A stretch of DNA of 35,367 nucleotides from JANOYY01 sp031418035 (GCA_031418035.1 JANOWU010000158.1:1-35367); one strand, 5' to 3'. Counted from the first letter of the stretch, positions 8,644-18,318 are shown. The notes: generated from the sequence alone by a model not told the origin. Numbers and translations are program-made.

Positions 8644-10302
8644 CTAGCGGATCTCGAGCAGTGTCGATCCGGAGATCTCGGTGAATTCGTCGAGGGAGAC
8701 CTGCACCTCGAAGCGCCAGTTTCCGGGAACCGCAAGATCGGCCCGGGTGGCCTCGAAGTGATTGGAACCGGCTCGGCGAACGGTCACGGGGAGGCGTTCG
8801 ACCTGCTTGTCCGGAAGCGACGCGAAAAGGCGCATTGATTCGACGGGAGAAGGCAACCCATCCGGTTTCAATGAGTACAGGTGGATCTCGTAGGTGCCCC
8901 GACGCTTCGACGGCTCAACGGTGATGTCGACGAGAACCTGTGCGGTCTCGATGGTCGCCGAAACCGGCACGCGAACCGCGTCGCGCGCCGGTTGCGCTGC
9001 GCCGAGCAGCACTGTGGCGACAACGATGGTCATGGAGAACGACGCTTCGCGGATCACCCCTCGACGAAACCCAACGCTCGCCTCACCGGTCGGCGTGCTC
9101 ATCGACGGCAGACGGCGTCGGTTTCGCAGTCCGAAAAGGATCGTGACGGCGACCAGGACGAGCTTCACGATGAGGATGCGGCCGAACGTCGTCGACGTCA
9201 GAGCTCGCAGGCTTCCGACTTGGCGGGCGGTCGAAAAGGCACCGGTGGCGAGCACGACGACCAGCGATACGGTGGCCACGCGCGAATATGACCGGGCCGT
9301 GGCGATCCGATCGATGCGAGTGCTGTGAAGTACGGCGACGCCCAGCACACCAAGACCACCGATCCAGATCCCGGCCGCAACCACATGAAGGAACGTCGAG
9401 ACCGTCGACACGCGAGACCACATGCCGACCGTGGCATGTCCCGGGATCAGTTGCGTCGCTGCCATGGCCGCCGCGACAGCTGAGGCGAACAAGACGTGGA
9501 GCCGCCCCGTCGCAGTGGACCGCGTCGCCCAAACCGTGGCGAGCGCAAGGAAGCACACCAGCCGAACCGCCGCTACTCGTCCGAGCGGATCGTGAAGCGT
9601 GTCGTCCAGCAAAGTGCCGTCGGTGACGGCCGAGATCGTCCGCCCACTTACGAACGGGCCATACAAGACCAGGATCGCCAACTCCGAAAGGATTCCGACC
9701 ACAATGCTCAGCCGCAGAAGTGCAACGAATCGACGGCTACGAAAGACTTTTCCGCGAAGGATGAGAAACATGGCGGCGAGCCCGATGATCGAAAACGTGG
9801 CCACCAGGCGAAACATTCGTGCCGCGTTGTACACGCCGCCGGTCACGGTGTCGCGCGATTCACCCGCGAGCAACGTCCGCGCCAGTGATGCGGCAATGTC
9901 CTGATCCCCGACACTTCCGATGCGAAACGTAAACGCGCCCCGCATGGGATGGCCATCGTCGGATACCACTCGCCAGCCGAATACATACGCCCCGGGTTCC
10001 AGCTTCGGTACGGAGATCTCGAAGCCGTTGGAAACGGAACGAGCCGCGGGCATCGATATCTGGACACCATCCTCGCGGACAAGCCGGAGTCCGCCGCGCA
10101 CGGGACGTACCCCTTCATTGAAGACGACACGGACCAGCGGGGGCGAGGTCGTAAGGTCGGCGCCGGGCGATGGTGTGGTGGTCAGAAGTTCAGCGTGGGC
10201 GCTCGAACGCGTGGATGGGAGCACGATGAGCGCGATCAGGCACACAAGACCGAAGAGGGCACGGCTGATTCGTGCTCGGTGCCCTTCCCCACGCGAAATC
10301 AT
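8644..10302 (-). CDS. CopC-CopD fusion copper protein
   Basis: Envelope copper-handling protein of about 552 residues. A signal peptide (residues 1-35) ends at SSA so that mature CopC begins with His36 (HAELLTTTPSPGADL), the known N-terminal copper ligand. The CopC beta-barrel continues to about residue 130 and includes DDGHPMRGAFTF with a second ligand His. A multi-span CopD membrane domain follows (hydrophobic segments to about residue 450). The last 100 residues form a beta-rich extracytoplasmic domain similar in position to the YtkA/FixH-like tails of such fusions. ATG 10302 is chosen because an upstream in-frame start would run into the divergent helicase gene. It probably binds Cu and moves it across the membrane. 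Confidence 0.92.
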   Translation of the reverse strand: MISRGEGHRARISRALFGLVCLIALIVLPSTRSSAHAELLTTTPSPGADLTTSPPLVRVVFNEGVRPVRGGLRLVREDGVQISMPAARSVSNGFEISVPKLEPGAYVFGWRVVSDDGHPMRGAFTFRIGSVGDQDIAASLARTLLAGESRDTVTGGVYNAARMFRLVATFSIIGLAAMFLILRGKVFRSRRFVALLRLSIVVGILSELAILVLYGPFVSGRTISAVTDGTLLDDTLHDPLGRVAAVRLVCFLALATVWATRSTATGRLHVLFASAVAAAMAATQLIPGHATVGMWSRVSTVSTFLHVVAAGIWIGGLGVLGVAVLHSTRIDRIATARSYSRVATVSLVVVLATGAFSTARQVGSLRALTSTTFGRILIVKLVLVAVTILFGLRNRRRLPSMSTPTGEASVGFRRGVIREASFSMTIVVATVLLGAAQPARDAVRVPVSATIETAQVLVDITVEPSKRRGTYEIHLYSLKPDGLPSPVESMRLFASLPDKQVERLPVTVRRAGSNHFEATRADLAVPGNWRFEVQVSLDEFTEISGSTLLEIR

Positions 10303-10359
10303 CACACTCAGGATGGCACTTCCGGCAGCGCTACGACGCTCATGTGAGACACTCGGACG

Positions 10360-12897
10360 GTGACCGCGTTCATCGACCACCTTCCGGCGATTGGCTCGGA
10401 CCCACTCGACGTCATCGACTCCTTTGCGTCGTGGGCACAGTCACAGGGCCGCCCGATGTACCCGCACCAAGAAGAAGCGGCACTGGCGCTGGCCGAAGGG
10501 CAGCACGTGGTTCTTGCTACACCGACGGGAAGTGGGAAGTCGACGGTGGCGATGCTCGGCATCGCGTTGGCGCGAAATCGTGGAGAGCGTTCGGTGTGGA
10601 CTGCGCCGATAAAGGCGCTGGTAGCAGAGAAGTTCTTTGACCTCGTCGACCTGTTCGGAGCCTCCGAAGTCGGGCTGGCAATCGGAGACGCGTCGATCAA
10701 CAGGGAAGGTTCGATACTGGTCTGTACCGCCGAGGTGCTCGCCAACCAGGCACTCGCGGTTGGCAACGCCAGCGGGTTCGGTTTCGCCTGTCTCGATGAG
10801 TTCCACTACTACGCCGAAGCCGACCGAGGGTGGGCATGGCAGGTACCGCTGCTGTGCCTCACGGAGACCCAGTTTCTCCTGGCTTCGGCGACACTCGGTG
10901 ACATCACGCCGATCATCGATGATCTGGAATCACGTACCGGGCGAGAGGTCGCAAACGTGACCAGCGTGAAACGGCCTACGCCCCTGTATCACCAGTGGCG
11001 CCAGACGACCGTCGCGGAGAGTGTGACCGAGGCAGTGGAAAAAGGGCTCTCTCCGGTCTATCTCGTCCACGGTTCACAGGCCGACGCCATCGAACGGGCG
11101 CAGTCGCTCACCAGTCTTCCCCTTACGACTCGACCCCAGCGCGAAGCGATCGCCGAGGCGTTGAAAGGGGAGCGCTTGAACACCGGTTTCGGGCAGACGT
11201 TGGGAAGATTTCTACGCAACGGCGTTGGTGTGCACCACGCCGGCATGCTGCCGCGGTATCGCCGACTTGTCGAGAAACTTGCCGGTGAAGGCTTGTTGCC
11301 GGTCATCTGCGGAACAGACACGCTGGGCGTAGGGGTGAACATCCCGATCCGAACGGTACTACTCAGTGCGCTTACGAAGTACGACGGAAACAAGGTCCGT
11401 ACGCTGCGCGCCCGGGAATTTCATCAGCTCTCCGGCCGGGCCGGACGACCGGGATTCGACCCGGATGGTCACGTCTGGGCTCAGGCACCCGACCACGTCA
11501 TCGACAACGAACGCGCATTGGCCAAGGCCGGCGACGATCCGAAGGCCCGCAGAAAGGTGAAGCGCGCCGAACCCCCGAAGGGTTTTGTGCACTTCGACGA
11601 AGCGACGTTCAATCGGCTGATTGCCGCTCCACCCGAACCGCTCGTGAGTCGGTTTCGGGTGACCCCGAACCTCGTGGCAAGCGTGCTTGCTCGTCCTGAC
11701 GGCGTCGATGTCCTCAAGGAGCTGCTGGCCACGAACCATGACTCGGCCGACCGTAAGCGCGCCCACAAACTGCGCGCCATCGAGGTGTACCGGAGCCTCG
11801 AAGCTGCGGGTGTTGCGCAACGCCAACGCGGCGCCGACGGAACCTGTCGAGGCGTCCAGATCGGATCCCTCATCGAAGGTGGCGCCGATGACGAGCGAAT
11901 GGAGCTCCGCTTCACCGGTCCGCTGGGTCCGTTCGCCATCGAGGTCATTTCGACCCTCGATCGCGATGATCCGGTGTATGTGCTCGACGTGGTGAGCGTC
12001 ATAGAGTCCGTCGTCGAAAATCCCATGGCCTTGCTGATCGCACAGGAAAAGGCCGCCCGGGCGACCGAGATCGGTCGGCTCAAGTCCGAAGGCGTCGGCT
12101 ACGAGGAACGGCTCGAACTTCTCGATGGAATCACCTGGCCCAAGCCCCTGGCCGAACTCCTGAACTCGTGCTTCGAGACGTATCAGGCCAACCATCCGTG
12201 GTTACATGAACGGCCCGAGCCGAAAAGCATCTTGCGCGAGATGCTCGAATCGGGGGAAACCTTCGCTGGGTTCGTGAATCGGTACAAGGTGGAACGATCC
12301 GAAGGTCTGCTGCTTCGTTATCTCTCCGACGTCTGGCGATCACTTGACCGTTCCCTTTCCAGCGACGCATACACCGACGCCCTCGAAGACGTCATCGAAT
12401 GGTTGGCGGGTCTCCTCCGTGCCGTCGACGCCAGTCTTCTCGAGGAATGGGAACGACTGTCCGGCGTCGACCCCGTCCAGCGCGAACAGACGTCTGGTCC
12501 CGTCGTGTCGGGACCACCGAAGGCATGGAAGACGACCATGCGAACCGCAGCATTTGGCTGGGTCGACGTGTTGGCGCGCAAGGGCTTTGCCGTACTCGCG
12601 GATCGAACCGGCTGGTCGCAGTTGCAGTTGATCGACATCATGCGCCCGTACTGGGCGACCTACGGAACCATTGCCACCGACTCCGATGCGAGGAGCGCCA
12701 AGTACTTCTCCATTACCGAAGAAGCTGACCGCTGGGTGCTGCACCAACGATTCGTTGATCCCGAGGGCGACGCCGCCTGGGGCTTTACGGCCTACATCGT
12801 CCTCGCCGATGCGCTCGAAGCCGGGGCTCCGACGTTGGTCTTGGAATCCATCGGACCGTTCGGTGAGGAAGTAACCAAGCAGGAGACGACCAGGTAG
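10360..12897 (+). CDS. Ski2-like DEAD/DEAH-box RNA helicase with DUF3516-type C-terminus
   Basis: ATP-dependent superfamily 2 helicase, 845 residues, probably acting on RNA structure or decay. Motif I is ATPTGSGKST (about residue 48-57). Motif II is the unusual DEFH in CLDEFHYYAEADRGWAW, motif III is SAT in LLASATLGD, and motif VI is QLSGRAGRPGFD near 351-362. GVHHAGMLPRYRR before motif VI is typical of Ski2/Mtr4 relatives. The long C-terminal half, about residues 400-845, matches in length and position the DUF3516 region known in actinobacterial helicases. Translation starts at GTG with only a weak GGA upstream. It is divergent from copCD with 57 bp between the starts. Confidence 0.93.
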   Translation: MTAFIDHLPAIGSDPLDVIDSFASWAQSQGRPMYPHQEEAALALAEGQHVVLATPTGSGKSTVAMLGIALARNRGERSVWTAPIKALVAEKFFDLVDLFGASEVGLAIGDASINREGSILVCTAEVLANQALAVGNASGFGFACLDEFHYYAEADRGWAWQVPLLCLTETQFLLASATLGDITPIIDDLESRTGREVANVTSVKRPTPLYHQWRQTTVAESVTEAVEKGLSPVYLVHGSQADAIERAQSLTSLPLTTRPQREAIAEALKGERLNTGFGQTLGRFLRNGVGVHHAGMLPRYRRLVEKLAGEGLLPVICGTDTLGVGVNIPIRTVLLSALTKYDGNKVRTLRAREFHQLSGRAGRPGFDPDGHVWAQAPDHVIDNERALAKAGDDPKARRKVKRAEPPKGFVHFDEATFNRLIAAPPEPLVSRFRVTPNLVASVLARPDGVDVLKELLATNHDSADRKRAHKLRAIEVYRSLEAAGVAQRQRGADGTCRGVQIGSLIEGGADDERMELRFTGPLGPFAIEVISTLDRDDPVYVLDVVSVIESVVENPMALLIAQEKAARATEIGRLKSEGVGYEERLELLDGITWPKPLAELLNSCFETYQANHPWLHERPEPKSILREMLESGETFAGFVNRYKVERSEGLLLRYLSDVWRSLDRSLSSDAYTDALEDVIEWLAGLLRAVDASLLEEWERLSGVDPVQREQTSGPVVSGPPKAWKTTMRTAAFGWVDVLARKGFAVLADRTGWSQLQLIDIMRPYWATYGTIATDSDARSAKYFSITEEADRWVLHQRFVDPEGDAAWGFTAYIVLADALEAGAPTLVLESIGPFGEEVTKQETTR

Positions 12898-12960
12898 TCA
12901 GGCAAATCCAAGGGCCCCGCACCGCGGGTGACTGGGAGCGTCGCACAACGACCGTCGTGC

Positions 12961-13356
12961 TTACGTGGGATCGTCCATCGCCCCGAGTTGCAGGTTCAGA
13001 GCTTTGGTCGAGAGTTGAATCTCGTACAGCGAAATCGAAAGCGAGATCACGAGCGAGACCATCGCCAAGATGAACAGTGGACGCGCAATCGCCTCCCAGT
13101 CCTCGAAGAGCGCCATGATGCACACCACGTTGCAGAGCATCGCCAGAACGACAAACGTCGTCATCCACCGGATGAGATGTACACGACGACGAAGAACCTG
13201 AATCTGGGCCAGATGGCGCGGATGCATTTCGGCTTCCCATTGCTGTTGCAGGCTGCGGATCAGGTTCGCCAGCGTCAGATAGCGATTGGTATAGGGAAGC
13301 AACAGAAACGAAATTGCTGGAAACAGCAGGCCAGGCGTGTTGAGTTCCAGTTTCAC
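12961..13356 (-). CDS. DUF2721 small membrane protein
   Basis: 131 residues starting at GTG. The N-terminus LNTPGLLFPAISFLLLPYTNRYLTLANLIRSL is the hallmark of DUF2721. Three hydrophobic spans are visible: residues about 8-24, 64-84 and 92-112. A charged cytoplasmic segment between the first two (QQQWEAEMHPRHLAQIQVLRRR) is typical. The function is not known for the family. It is convergent with the helicase gene and divergent from the histidine phosphatase gene. Confidence 0.85.
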   Translation of the reverse strand: MKLELNTPGLLFPAISFLLLPYTNRYLTLANLIRSLQQQWEAEMHPRHLAQIQVLRRRVHLIRWMTTFVVLAMLCNVVCIMALFEDWEAIARPLFILAMVSLVISLSISLYEIQLSTKALNLQLGAMDDPT

Positions 13357-13405
13357 CGCTCTATTCTGGCCGCCAATCGTGCACCGGAGTAGGCACAGCC
13401 GTCGC

Positions 13406-13411
13406 TAACGT
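13406..13411 (+). promoter_or_regulatory. Possible -10 box of the histidine phosphatase gene
   Basis: TAACGT, 8 nt before ATG 13420. It fits a leaderless or near-leaderless transcript. No Shine-Dalgarno is visible. Confidence 0.3.
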
Positions 13412-13419
13412 ACCAAGCG

Positions 13420-14118
13420 ATGGAACTCACACTTGTTCGCCATGCTCAACCCCAGTGGTACGTCGATGAGGTGCATCAGGGGAACGACCCCGGACTCAGC
13501 GAATTGGGATTTCATCAGGCCGAACTTTTGGCTGATGCGTTGATTCTGGAGCATTTCGACGAGATCTACGTGTCGCCGATGCTGCGGGCTCGACAGACCG
13601 TGGCCCCGTTGCTACGCCGACTGGATCGCGAGGAGGTGGTCGCACCATGGCTTCACGAGATCAAGGACCCGCCGTGGCACGGATGGCCGCGCGCCGACGT
13701 CACCCAGCTCTACGCCGAGGAAGATCTGCTCCCCCTTGAGCAACGCTGGAGCGGCCTCCCGGGTGGTGAACGGATCGATGAGTTCCACGATCGAATCAAC
13801 CGCGATCTGGAAACATTCCTCGCGAGGTACGGCATCGTCGAGAACAATCATGCGATTCCGACATGGTCGGCGCTTCATGGCACCGCGATCGAGCGAACGA
13901 ACGGCCCGAAGGTTTTGCTCGTTGCCCACGGAGGAACGAACGCGGTGATCACGGCGCGGCTGCTCGGTGCGAATCGAACCCCGTTCGAGTGGTTCCGGTT
14001 CTGGTATTCCCACACAACGATCGGACGCCATATCGCTCGGGCCGCCAGTGGGTCTGTCTTCTTCGCCCTCCGAGGTTTGGATACGGCGCATCTGCCGCTC
14101 GACCAACACACCCATTAG
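13420..14118 (+). CDS. Histidine phosphatase (phosphoglycerate mutase-like) family protein
   Basis: 232-residue cytoplasmic phosphohydrolase or mutase. The RHA catalytic motif is at residues 7-9 (LTLVRHAQP), followed by LSELGFHQAELLADAL, SPMLRARQT with the second Arg, a Glu-containing acid region, and the second catalytic His in LLVAHGGTNAV. The alpha-beta order is complete. It has no transport or sugar neighbour that would indicate a substrate. A broad-specificity phosphatase is most likely. Confidence 0.92.
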   Translation: MELTLVRHAQPQWYVDEVHQGNDPGLSELGFHQAELLADALILEHFDEIYVSPMLRARQTVAPLLRRLDREEVVAPWLHEIKDPPWHGWPRADVTQLYAEEDLLPLEQRWSGLPGGERIDEFHDRINRDLETFLARYGIVENNHAIPTWSALHGTAIERTNGPKVLLVAHGGTNAVITARLLGANRTPFEWFRFWYSHTTIGRHIARAASGSVFFALRGLDTAHLPLDQHTH

Positions 14119-14187
14119 TTCGTTTCGTTCTTGCACTGACGTTCGTGCACTGATGAGTCAGCGTCGCTGAGTCGCCCTACGGCTCTT

Positions 14188-15999
14188 TTAACTCACCGGC
14201 GTTGGCGAGGGAGAGAACGCAAGCCCGTCGAAGCGGCCCGAGTTTCTCCATTCCTCGATGTACTGGAAATAGGCGACCGGGCCGTCTGGATATCCGACGC
14301 TGTTCAGGAGTCCGCGGCGGCCGGAGTCCTTCCCTTCGAAGTTGTAATAGCCCGGCGTGCAATCGGGCTGATTCCCGAATCGACGACCGCCCGATTCGAG
14401 TTTGGCCACCCAGTTCCGTTCGGCGTCCTCGGTGACCTCCACCGTGGCGTTGTCCAGGTCGATGGCATGACGAACGATTCGGGCGATGGTGGTTCCCGCT
14501 TCGGTGAGGTTGTGGGGGACGTTCGAGATGAGGTTCGCGCCCTGTGTCGGGCCCACCACGAAGAGGTTTGGAAAACCATGCACGTGGATCCCGTGAAGGC
14601 TCATCATTCCTTCGGACCAGTGGTCCGAGAGCTTTGCGCCGTTACGGCCGACAGTGTCGAAGCCTGAGCGACGGGCGAAGTCGGTGCCCACCTCGAAGCC
14701 AGACGCATAGATGATGCAGTCCAGCGGGTAGTGCGTTCCGTTGACGAAGAGACCGGTCTCGTCGATTCTCTCGACGCCCTTGCCGTCGGTGTTTATGAGG
14801 TGTGTGTTCGCGCTGTTGTACGCGTCGAGATAATCGTCATGAAAACATGGGCGCTTACAAAGTTGGCGATACCACGGTTTGAGCGCTTCAGCTTTTGTTT
14901 CATCGAGCACGATCTGATCAACTCGCGCCCTGATCTCGGTCATCTTCTCGTCGTCGCTCTCGTGATAGGCCCGCTCAAGCGTTTCCGGACTCAGATCGAA
15001 GTTCTCGAACGTGAACAGTTTTTCGCGAATGCGTTTGGTGATGTCCGTCCAGCCGTCTTTGACGAGGTCTTCATCCACCAGCCCCCCGGTCTGCAGCGTC
15101 GTGAAGTTCATGAGCCACTTGCTCTGCCACCCGGGCTCGAGCGTCTTGAACCACTCTGGATCGATCGGATGGTTGTTGCGGATGTCGATCGACGACGGGG
15201 TGCGCTGGAACACGAACAGTTCGCATCCGCTTCGTGCAAGGTGGGGAATGCATTGGACCGCAGTGGCACCGGTCCCGATGATTCCAACGCGCTTCCCGAC
15301 GAGACCATCGAGCGGTGCGCCAGCGGGGTTCCCGCCCGTGTACTCGTAGTCCCACCGACTCGTGTGGAAGCTCTTCCCCGTAAAGGACTTCAGGCCCGGG
15401 ATGCCCGGAAGCTTCGGGCGATGAAGCGGCCCCGTCCCCATTGCGACATACTTCGCGCGCATAGCATCGCCGCGATTGGTCTTGATGATCCATCGGTCGA
15501 TGGAGTCGTCCCACTCCAGCGACGTGACCTCCGTCGAGAAGCATGCGTTGTCGTAGAGTCCGAAATGACGCCCGATGCGTCGACAGTGCTCGAGAATCTC
15601 CGGAGCGTGGGTGTACTTCTCGGTGGGCATATGCCCGGTTTCCTCGAGCAGCGGAAGGTAGACGAAGGCGGCCGTGTCGCATTGTGCACCGGGATACCTG
15701 TTCCAGTACCACGTGCCGCCGAAGTCGCCGCCCTTTTCGATGATGCGAACGTCGTCGACGCCCTCCTGTTTCATCCGCGCCGCGGTGAGGAGACCAGCGA
15801 ACCCGCCACCGATGAAGGCGAACGTCACGTCGTCGAACAACGGCTCTCGGGGGGTGACGGGCGTGTGCGGGTCCTCGAGGTACTTCGCAAAGTCGCCGGT
15901 GAGCTCGACGTATTGATCGTTGCCGTCGGATCGCAGTCTCTTGTCGCGTTCGGCAAGGTATTTCGCTCGGAGTTGGGGACGGTCGATCGTTGAAGACAT
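14188..15999 (-). CDS. Flavin-dependent Baeyer-Villiger-type monooxygenase
   Basis: 603-residue FAD and NADPH enzyme that would insert oxygen next to a ketone or oxidise related substrates. It shows the FAD Rossmann motif GGGFAG at residues 64-69, the Baeyer-Villiger fingerprint FTGKSFHTSRWD at 206-217, and a second nucleotide motif GTGATA at 242-247 for NADPH. The N-terminal 50 residues precede the fold, as in the cyclohexanone/steroid monooxygenase group. ATG 15999 (MSSTIDRPQ) has AGGA 9 nt upstream. The longer upstream frame has no support and crosses into the next gene. It is the last gene of the cluster with the F420 oxidoreductase and MBL hydrolase, which suggests degradation or modification of a hydrophobic ketone or ester. 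The substrate is unknown. Confidence 0.93.
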   Translation of the reverse strand: MSSTIDRPQLRAKYLAERDKRLRSDGNDQYVELTGDFAKYLEDPHTPVTPREPLFDDVTFAFIGGGFAGLLTAARMKQEGVDDVRIIEKGGDFGGTWYWNRYPGAQCDTAAFVYLPLLEETGHMPTEKYTHAPEILEHCRRIGRHFGLYDNACFSTEVTSLEWDDSIDRWIIKTNRGDAMRAKYVAMGTGPLHRPKLPGIPGLKSFTGKSFHTSRWDYEYTGGNPAGAPLDGLVGKRVGIIGTGATAVQCIPHLARSGCELFVFQRTPSSIDIRNNHPIDPEWFKTLEPGWQSKWLMNFTTLQTGGLVDEDLVKDGWTDITKRIREKLFTFENFDLSPETLERAYHESDDEKMTEIRARVDQIVLDETKAEALKPWYRQLCKRPCFHDDYLDAYNSANTHLINTDGKGVERIDETGLFVNGTHYPLDCIIYASGFEVGTDFARRSGFDTVGRNGAKLSDHWSEGMMSLHGIHVHGFPNLFVVGPTQGANLISNVPHNLTEAGTTIARIVRHAIDLDNATVEVTEDAERNWVAKLESGGRRFGNQPDCTPGYYNFEGKDSGRRGLLNSVGYPDGPVAYFQYIEEWRNSGRFDGLAFSPSPTPVS

Positions 16000-16090
16000 G
16001 GCTCTTGTTCCTAGCCCGCTCGCGACCGGCATGCCAAGTTGACCACCGCGTCCCTGGCCGCGCTCCGCACGCGAAGCGAGTTGGTGGTGA

Positions 16091-16960
16091 CTAGCGAGCG
16101 ACGCCGGCGAGGGCGTCGATCCCCGCGAGCAGCTGCGGCGCGTTGATACCCATCGAGAGGACGATCTCCGTGACACCCGCGCTGGTTGCCGTTTCGATGT
16201 AGCGAGCGAGCTCATCAGGCGAGCCACCGAAAACCATGCCGAGCTTGCGACCCATCGTCGCCGGGTCGCGATCGGCTTTCTCGCATGCGGCGTCGAGATC
16301 AGCCATCGTCGACGCGATCTCGTCGACGCCGATGTTCCAGCCGTACCAACCGGCGCCGTGGACGGCAGCCCGACGCATCGATGCTGCGCCTCCTCCAACC
16401 CAAATCGGCACGTATGGCGTCTGTATCGGCTTGGGCTCGGCGATCACGCCATCGAAGTTGACGTAGTCACCGTGGAAGGTCACCAACTCATCGGTCCACA
16501 GCGCCTTCATCGTGGCGAGGTATTCATCGGTACGCTTCCCGCGGTTCGGCCAGGGCACGTCGAGTGCGTCGAACTCCTCGCTGCTCCACCCGATGCCGAT
16601 GCCGAAATCGAAGCGGCCGTTGCTGGCGTGGTCGACGGCCACGATCTCTTGGGCGAGGACAACAGGGTTACGTTGCGGCACGATCAAGATCGCCGTGCCG
16701 ACGCGCAGTTTCTGGGTTGCGCACGCCGCCACCGTGCAGGCGAAGAGCGGATCGTAGATACCCTGCCGTTTCCCGAAACCGGGATCGCCGTCGGGCGAAT
16801 AGGGGTACTTCGACGTGTACTGCGGAAAGAAGACGACGTGTTCGGGGAACCATATCGAGTCGATCCCTGCGCCCTCGGCGTGGATGGCCACCGTACGGAG
16901 ATCTTCCATGGTGCGTTGCGGGCGGCCGTTGAACGGTACGACTAGTCCTATCTTCATCAT
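16091..16960 (-). CDS. F420-dependent LLM-class oxidoreductase
   Basis: 289-residue TIM-barrel oxidoreductase of the luciferase-like monooxygenase superfamily. Typical blocks are GLVVPF at the N-terminus, AGIDSIWFPEHVVF, LRVGTAILIVPQRNPVVLAQ, and the loop DHASNGRFDFGIGIGWSSEEF. It matches the F420-dependent subgroup common in actinobacteria, judged from its blocks and length. Two ATGs in tandem begin at 16960. A TAGGGT box 6 nt upstream suggests its own leaderless promoter inside the cluster. Together with the monooxygenase downstream it points to redox catabolism. Confidence 0.9.
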   Translation of the reverse strand: MMKIGLVVPFNGRPQRTMEDLRTVAIHAEGAGIDSIWFPEHVVFFPQYTSKYPYSPDGDPGFGKRQGIYDPLFACTVAACATQKLRVGTAILIVPQRNPVVLAQEIVAVDHASNGRFDFGIGIGWSSEEFDALDVPWPNRGKRTDEYLATMKALWTDELVTFHGDYVNFDGVIAEPKPIQTPYVPIWVGGGAASMRRAAVHGAGWYGWNIGVDEIASTMADLDAACEKADRDPATMGRKLGMVFGGSPDELARYIETATSAGVTEIVLSMGINAPQLLAGIDALAGVAR

Positions 16961-16966
16961 GTGCTG

Positions 16967-16972
16967 ACCCTA
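16967..16972 (-). promoter_or_regulatory. Leaderless -10 box of the LLM oxidoreductase gene
   Basis: TAGGGT on the minus strand, 6 nt before ATG 16960, identical in sequence and spacing to the box of the sensor kinase gene at 18503. Confidence 0.5.
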
Positions 16973-17004
16973 ACGAACCAACGGGCCGCGAGCCATTCAC
17001 CCTC

Positions 17005-18318
17005 CTAGGAAAGCGCCTGGGCCCGCGACATCTCGGGCACGGCAACACCCGCTCGCTCAGCCGATTCACGCACCGCTGCTTCGAAAATTCCCTTGGCCAT
17101 GAGCGACGATGCGTCGCGTCGTCGGCGGGCGTAGATCTCGACGCGCGCCCGGTTGACGGCGGGATCGTTGGGCGACGCTTGCACTGCGAACTCGATGAGT
17201 TCGCAGGCGGTGCGTAGGTCGCCGGCCTCCGCCAACGCCGTCGCGCGATCGATCACTGGGGTGAGCCCACCGGCCAACGACACGACTTCCGCAGCGAGCA
17301 CCGCTTCGCGCGTTGGAAGGAGCTTCGCTGGGTTGCCTCCCCACCATCCGCCGTAGGTTCGCCAGATGTTGTGCACGACAAACTCGGGCTCGTCGTAGAA
17401 GGGCCGCAACCACGGAAGGGCAAGGAGTTCGGCGGGAACCTTGACCGTGTGGATGGCCTCGTCGAGGGTGGCGTCGTTGTTGAGGAGATCAATCACTGCA
17501 CTGACGAGCCCTTCGAGCGCGTCGGCAATCGAGGTCAGCACACGGTGAGCACGCGGTGACGTCTGCACGGGAAGGCCATGTGCCGGTGCGACGAGTTCAG
17601 GGGAACGGTCATTCATGGCGCGAAGCGCTCTTGCCCACTCCGCCGGGTAGCGCAGCACCTTTTGCGGGTTCCAGCAGTTCGGAAAATTCCAGATCAAGAA
17701 GTCGCCCACGAAAAGGGTGTCGTGACCAACCCATTCGGTCCAGGCATGGTCGTCGGTCTCACCCTTGTCGTGGCGAAGCACGAACTCGTCATCGCCAACG
17801 CGCAAGGTCATGGTTTCGCGAAAGCTCAGATCAGGGTCGGGGGTGCCTTCGGGAACGAACGAACGCACCCCATCGCCGAGGCCCATCTTGCGGCTCGGGG
17901 CGAACTGTCGGTCGTTGATGGCGACGTTGTACCCGTTCGTGCGCCGGTAGCGGGCCAGTCGCGGTGCGACATTTTCATGGGCGACGAATTGGGGACGCCG
18001 ATACTCTCGCTGCTCGGCGTCGGCCAGCCACGCGTTTGCGCCGCCGACGTGGTCCATGTGGCCGTGTGTGTAGACGATTGTGTGTACGGGATCGCTCTTC
18101 CAACGCCGCAGGGATTCGACGACACGAGCACCGGATGCCGCCCCGGATGCGTCGAACAACACCAAGCCCTCGCCGGTGGCGACGGCCCACACATGGGAGA
18201 ACGACTCGACGACGGCCAGGTTGTCGGCCACCTCGGTCAGCTGATGGGTCACTCGATTCACGGGGCCGAGCAACTCCTCGCGGTCAATGGTCTTGTTGGC
18301 GAATTCGAGAAGCTCCAT
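17005..18318 (-). CDS. MBL-fold hydrolase, alkylsulfatase-like
   Basis: 437 residues. A metallo-beta-lactamase domain carries the metal site THGHMDH at residues 84-90, further acidic and His positions in KGETDDHAW, and the histidine in APAHGLPVQ. The C-terminal half from about residue 280, with FYDEPEFVVHNIWRTYGGWWGGNPAKLLP, matches the dimerisation domain of SdsA-type alkylsulfatases. It lacks the C-terminal sterol-carrier-like domain of full SdsA proteins (about 650 residues). It would hydrolyse a sulfate or other ester and release an alcohol. ATG 18318 has AGGA 4 nt upstream. It is first in a three-gene minus-strand cluster and divergent from a two-component system. Confidence 0.88.
   Translation of the reverse strand: MELLEFANKTIDREELLGPVNRVTHQLTEVADNLAVVESFSHVWAVATGEGLVLFDASGAASGARVVESLRRWKSDPVHTIVYTHGHMDHVGGANAWLADAEQREYRRPQFVAHENVAPRLARYRRTNGYNVAINDRQFAPSRKMGLGDGVRSFVPEGTPDPDLSFRETMTLRVGDDEFVLRHDKGETDDHAWTEWVGHDTLFVGDFLIWNFPNCWNPQKVLRYPAEWARALRAMNDRSPELVAPAHGLPVQTSPRAHRVLTSIADALEGLVSAVIDLLNNDATLDEAIHTVKVPAELLALPWLRPFYDEPEFVVHNIWRTYGGWWGGNPAKLLPTREAVLAAEVVSLAGGLTPVIDRATALAEAGDLRTACELIEFAVQASPNDPAVNRARVEIYARRRRDASSLMAKGIFEAAVRESAERAGVAVPEMSRAQALS

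Noticed and set aside
12930..12962. Terminator hairpin between helicase and DUF2721 genes
   Set aside because: The best stem, GCACAACG/CGTCGTGC, has a mismatch and a 2-nt loop, so I do not call it.
14731..15993. Plus-strand open frame opposite the monooxygenase gene
   Set aside because: Shadow frame with no recognisable domain; the minus strand has FAD, NADPH and Baeyer-Villiger motifs.
16000..16398. N-terminal extension of the monooxygenase frame to 16398
   Set aside because: It overlaps the LLM oxidoreductase gene, is low in conserved character, and ATG 15999 has a good ribosome site.
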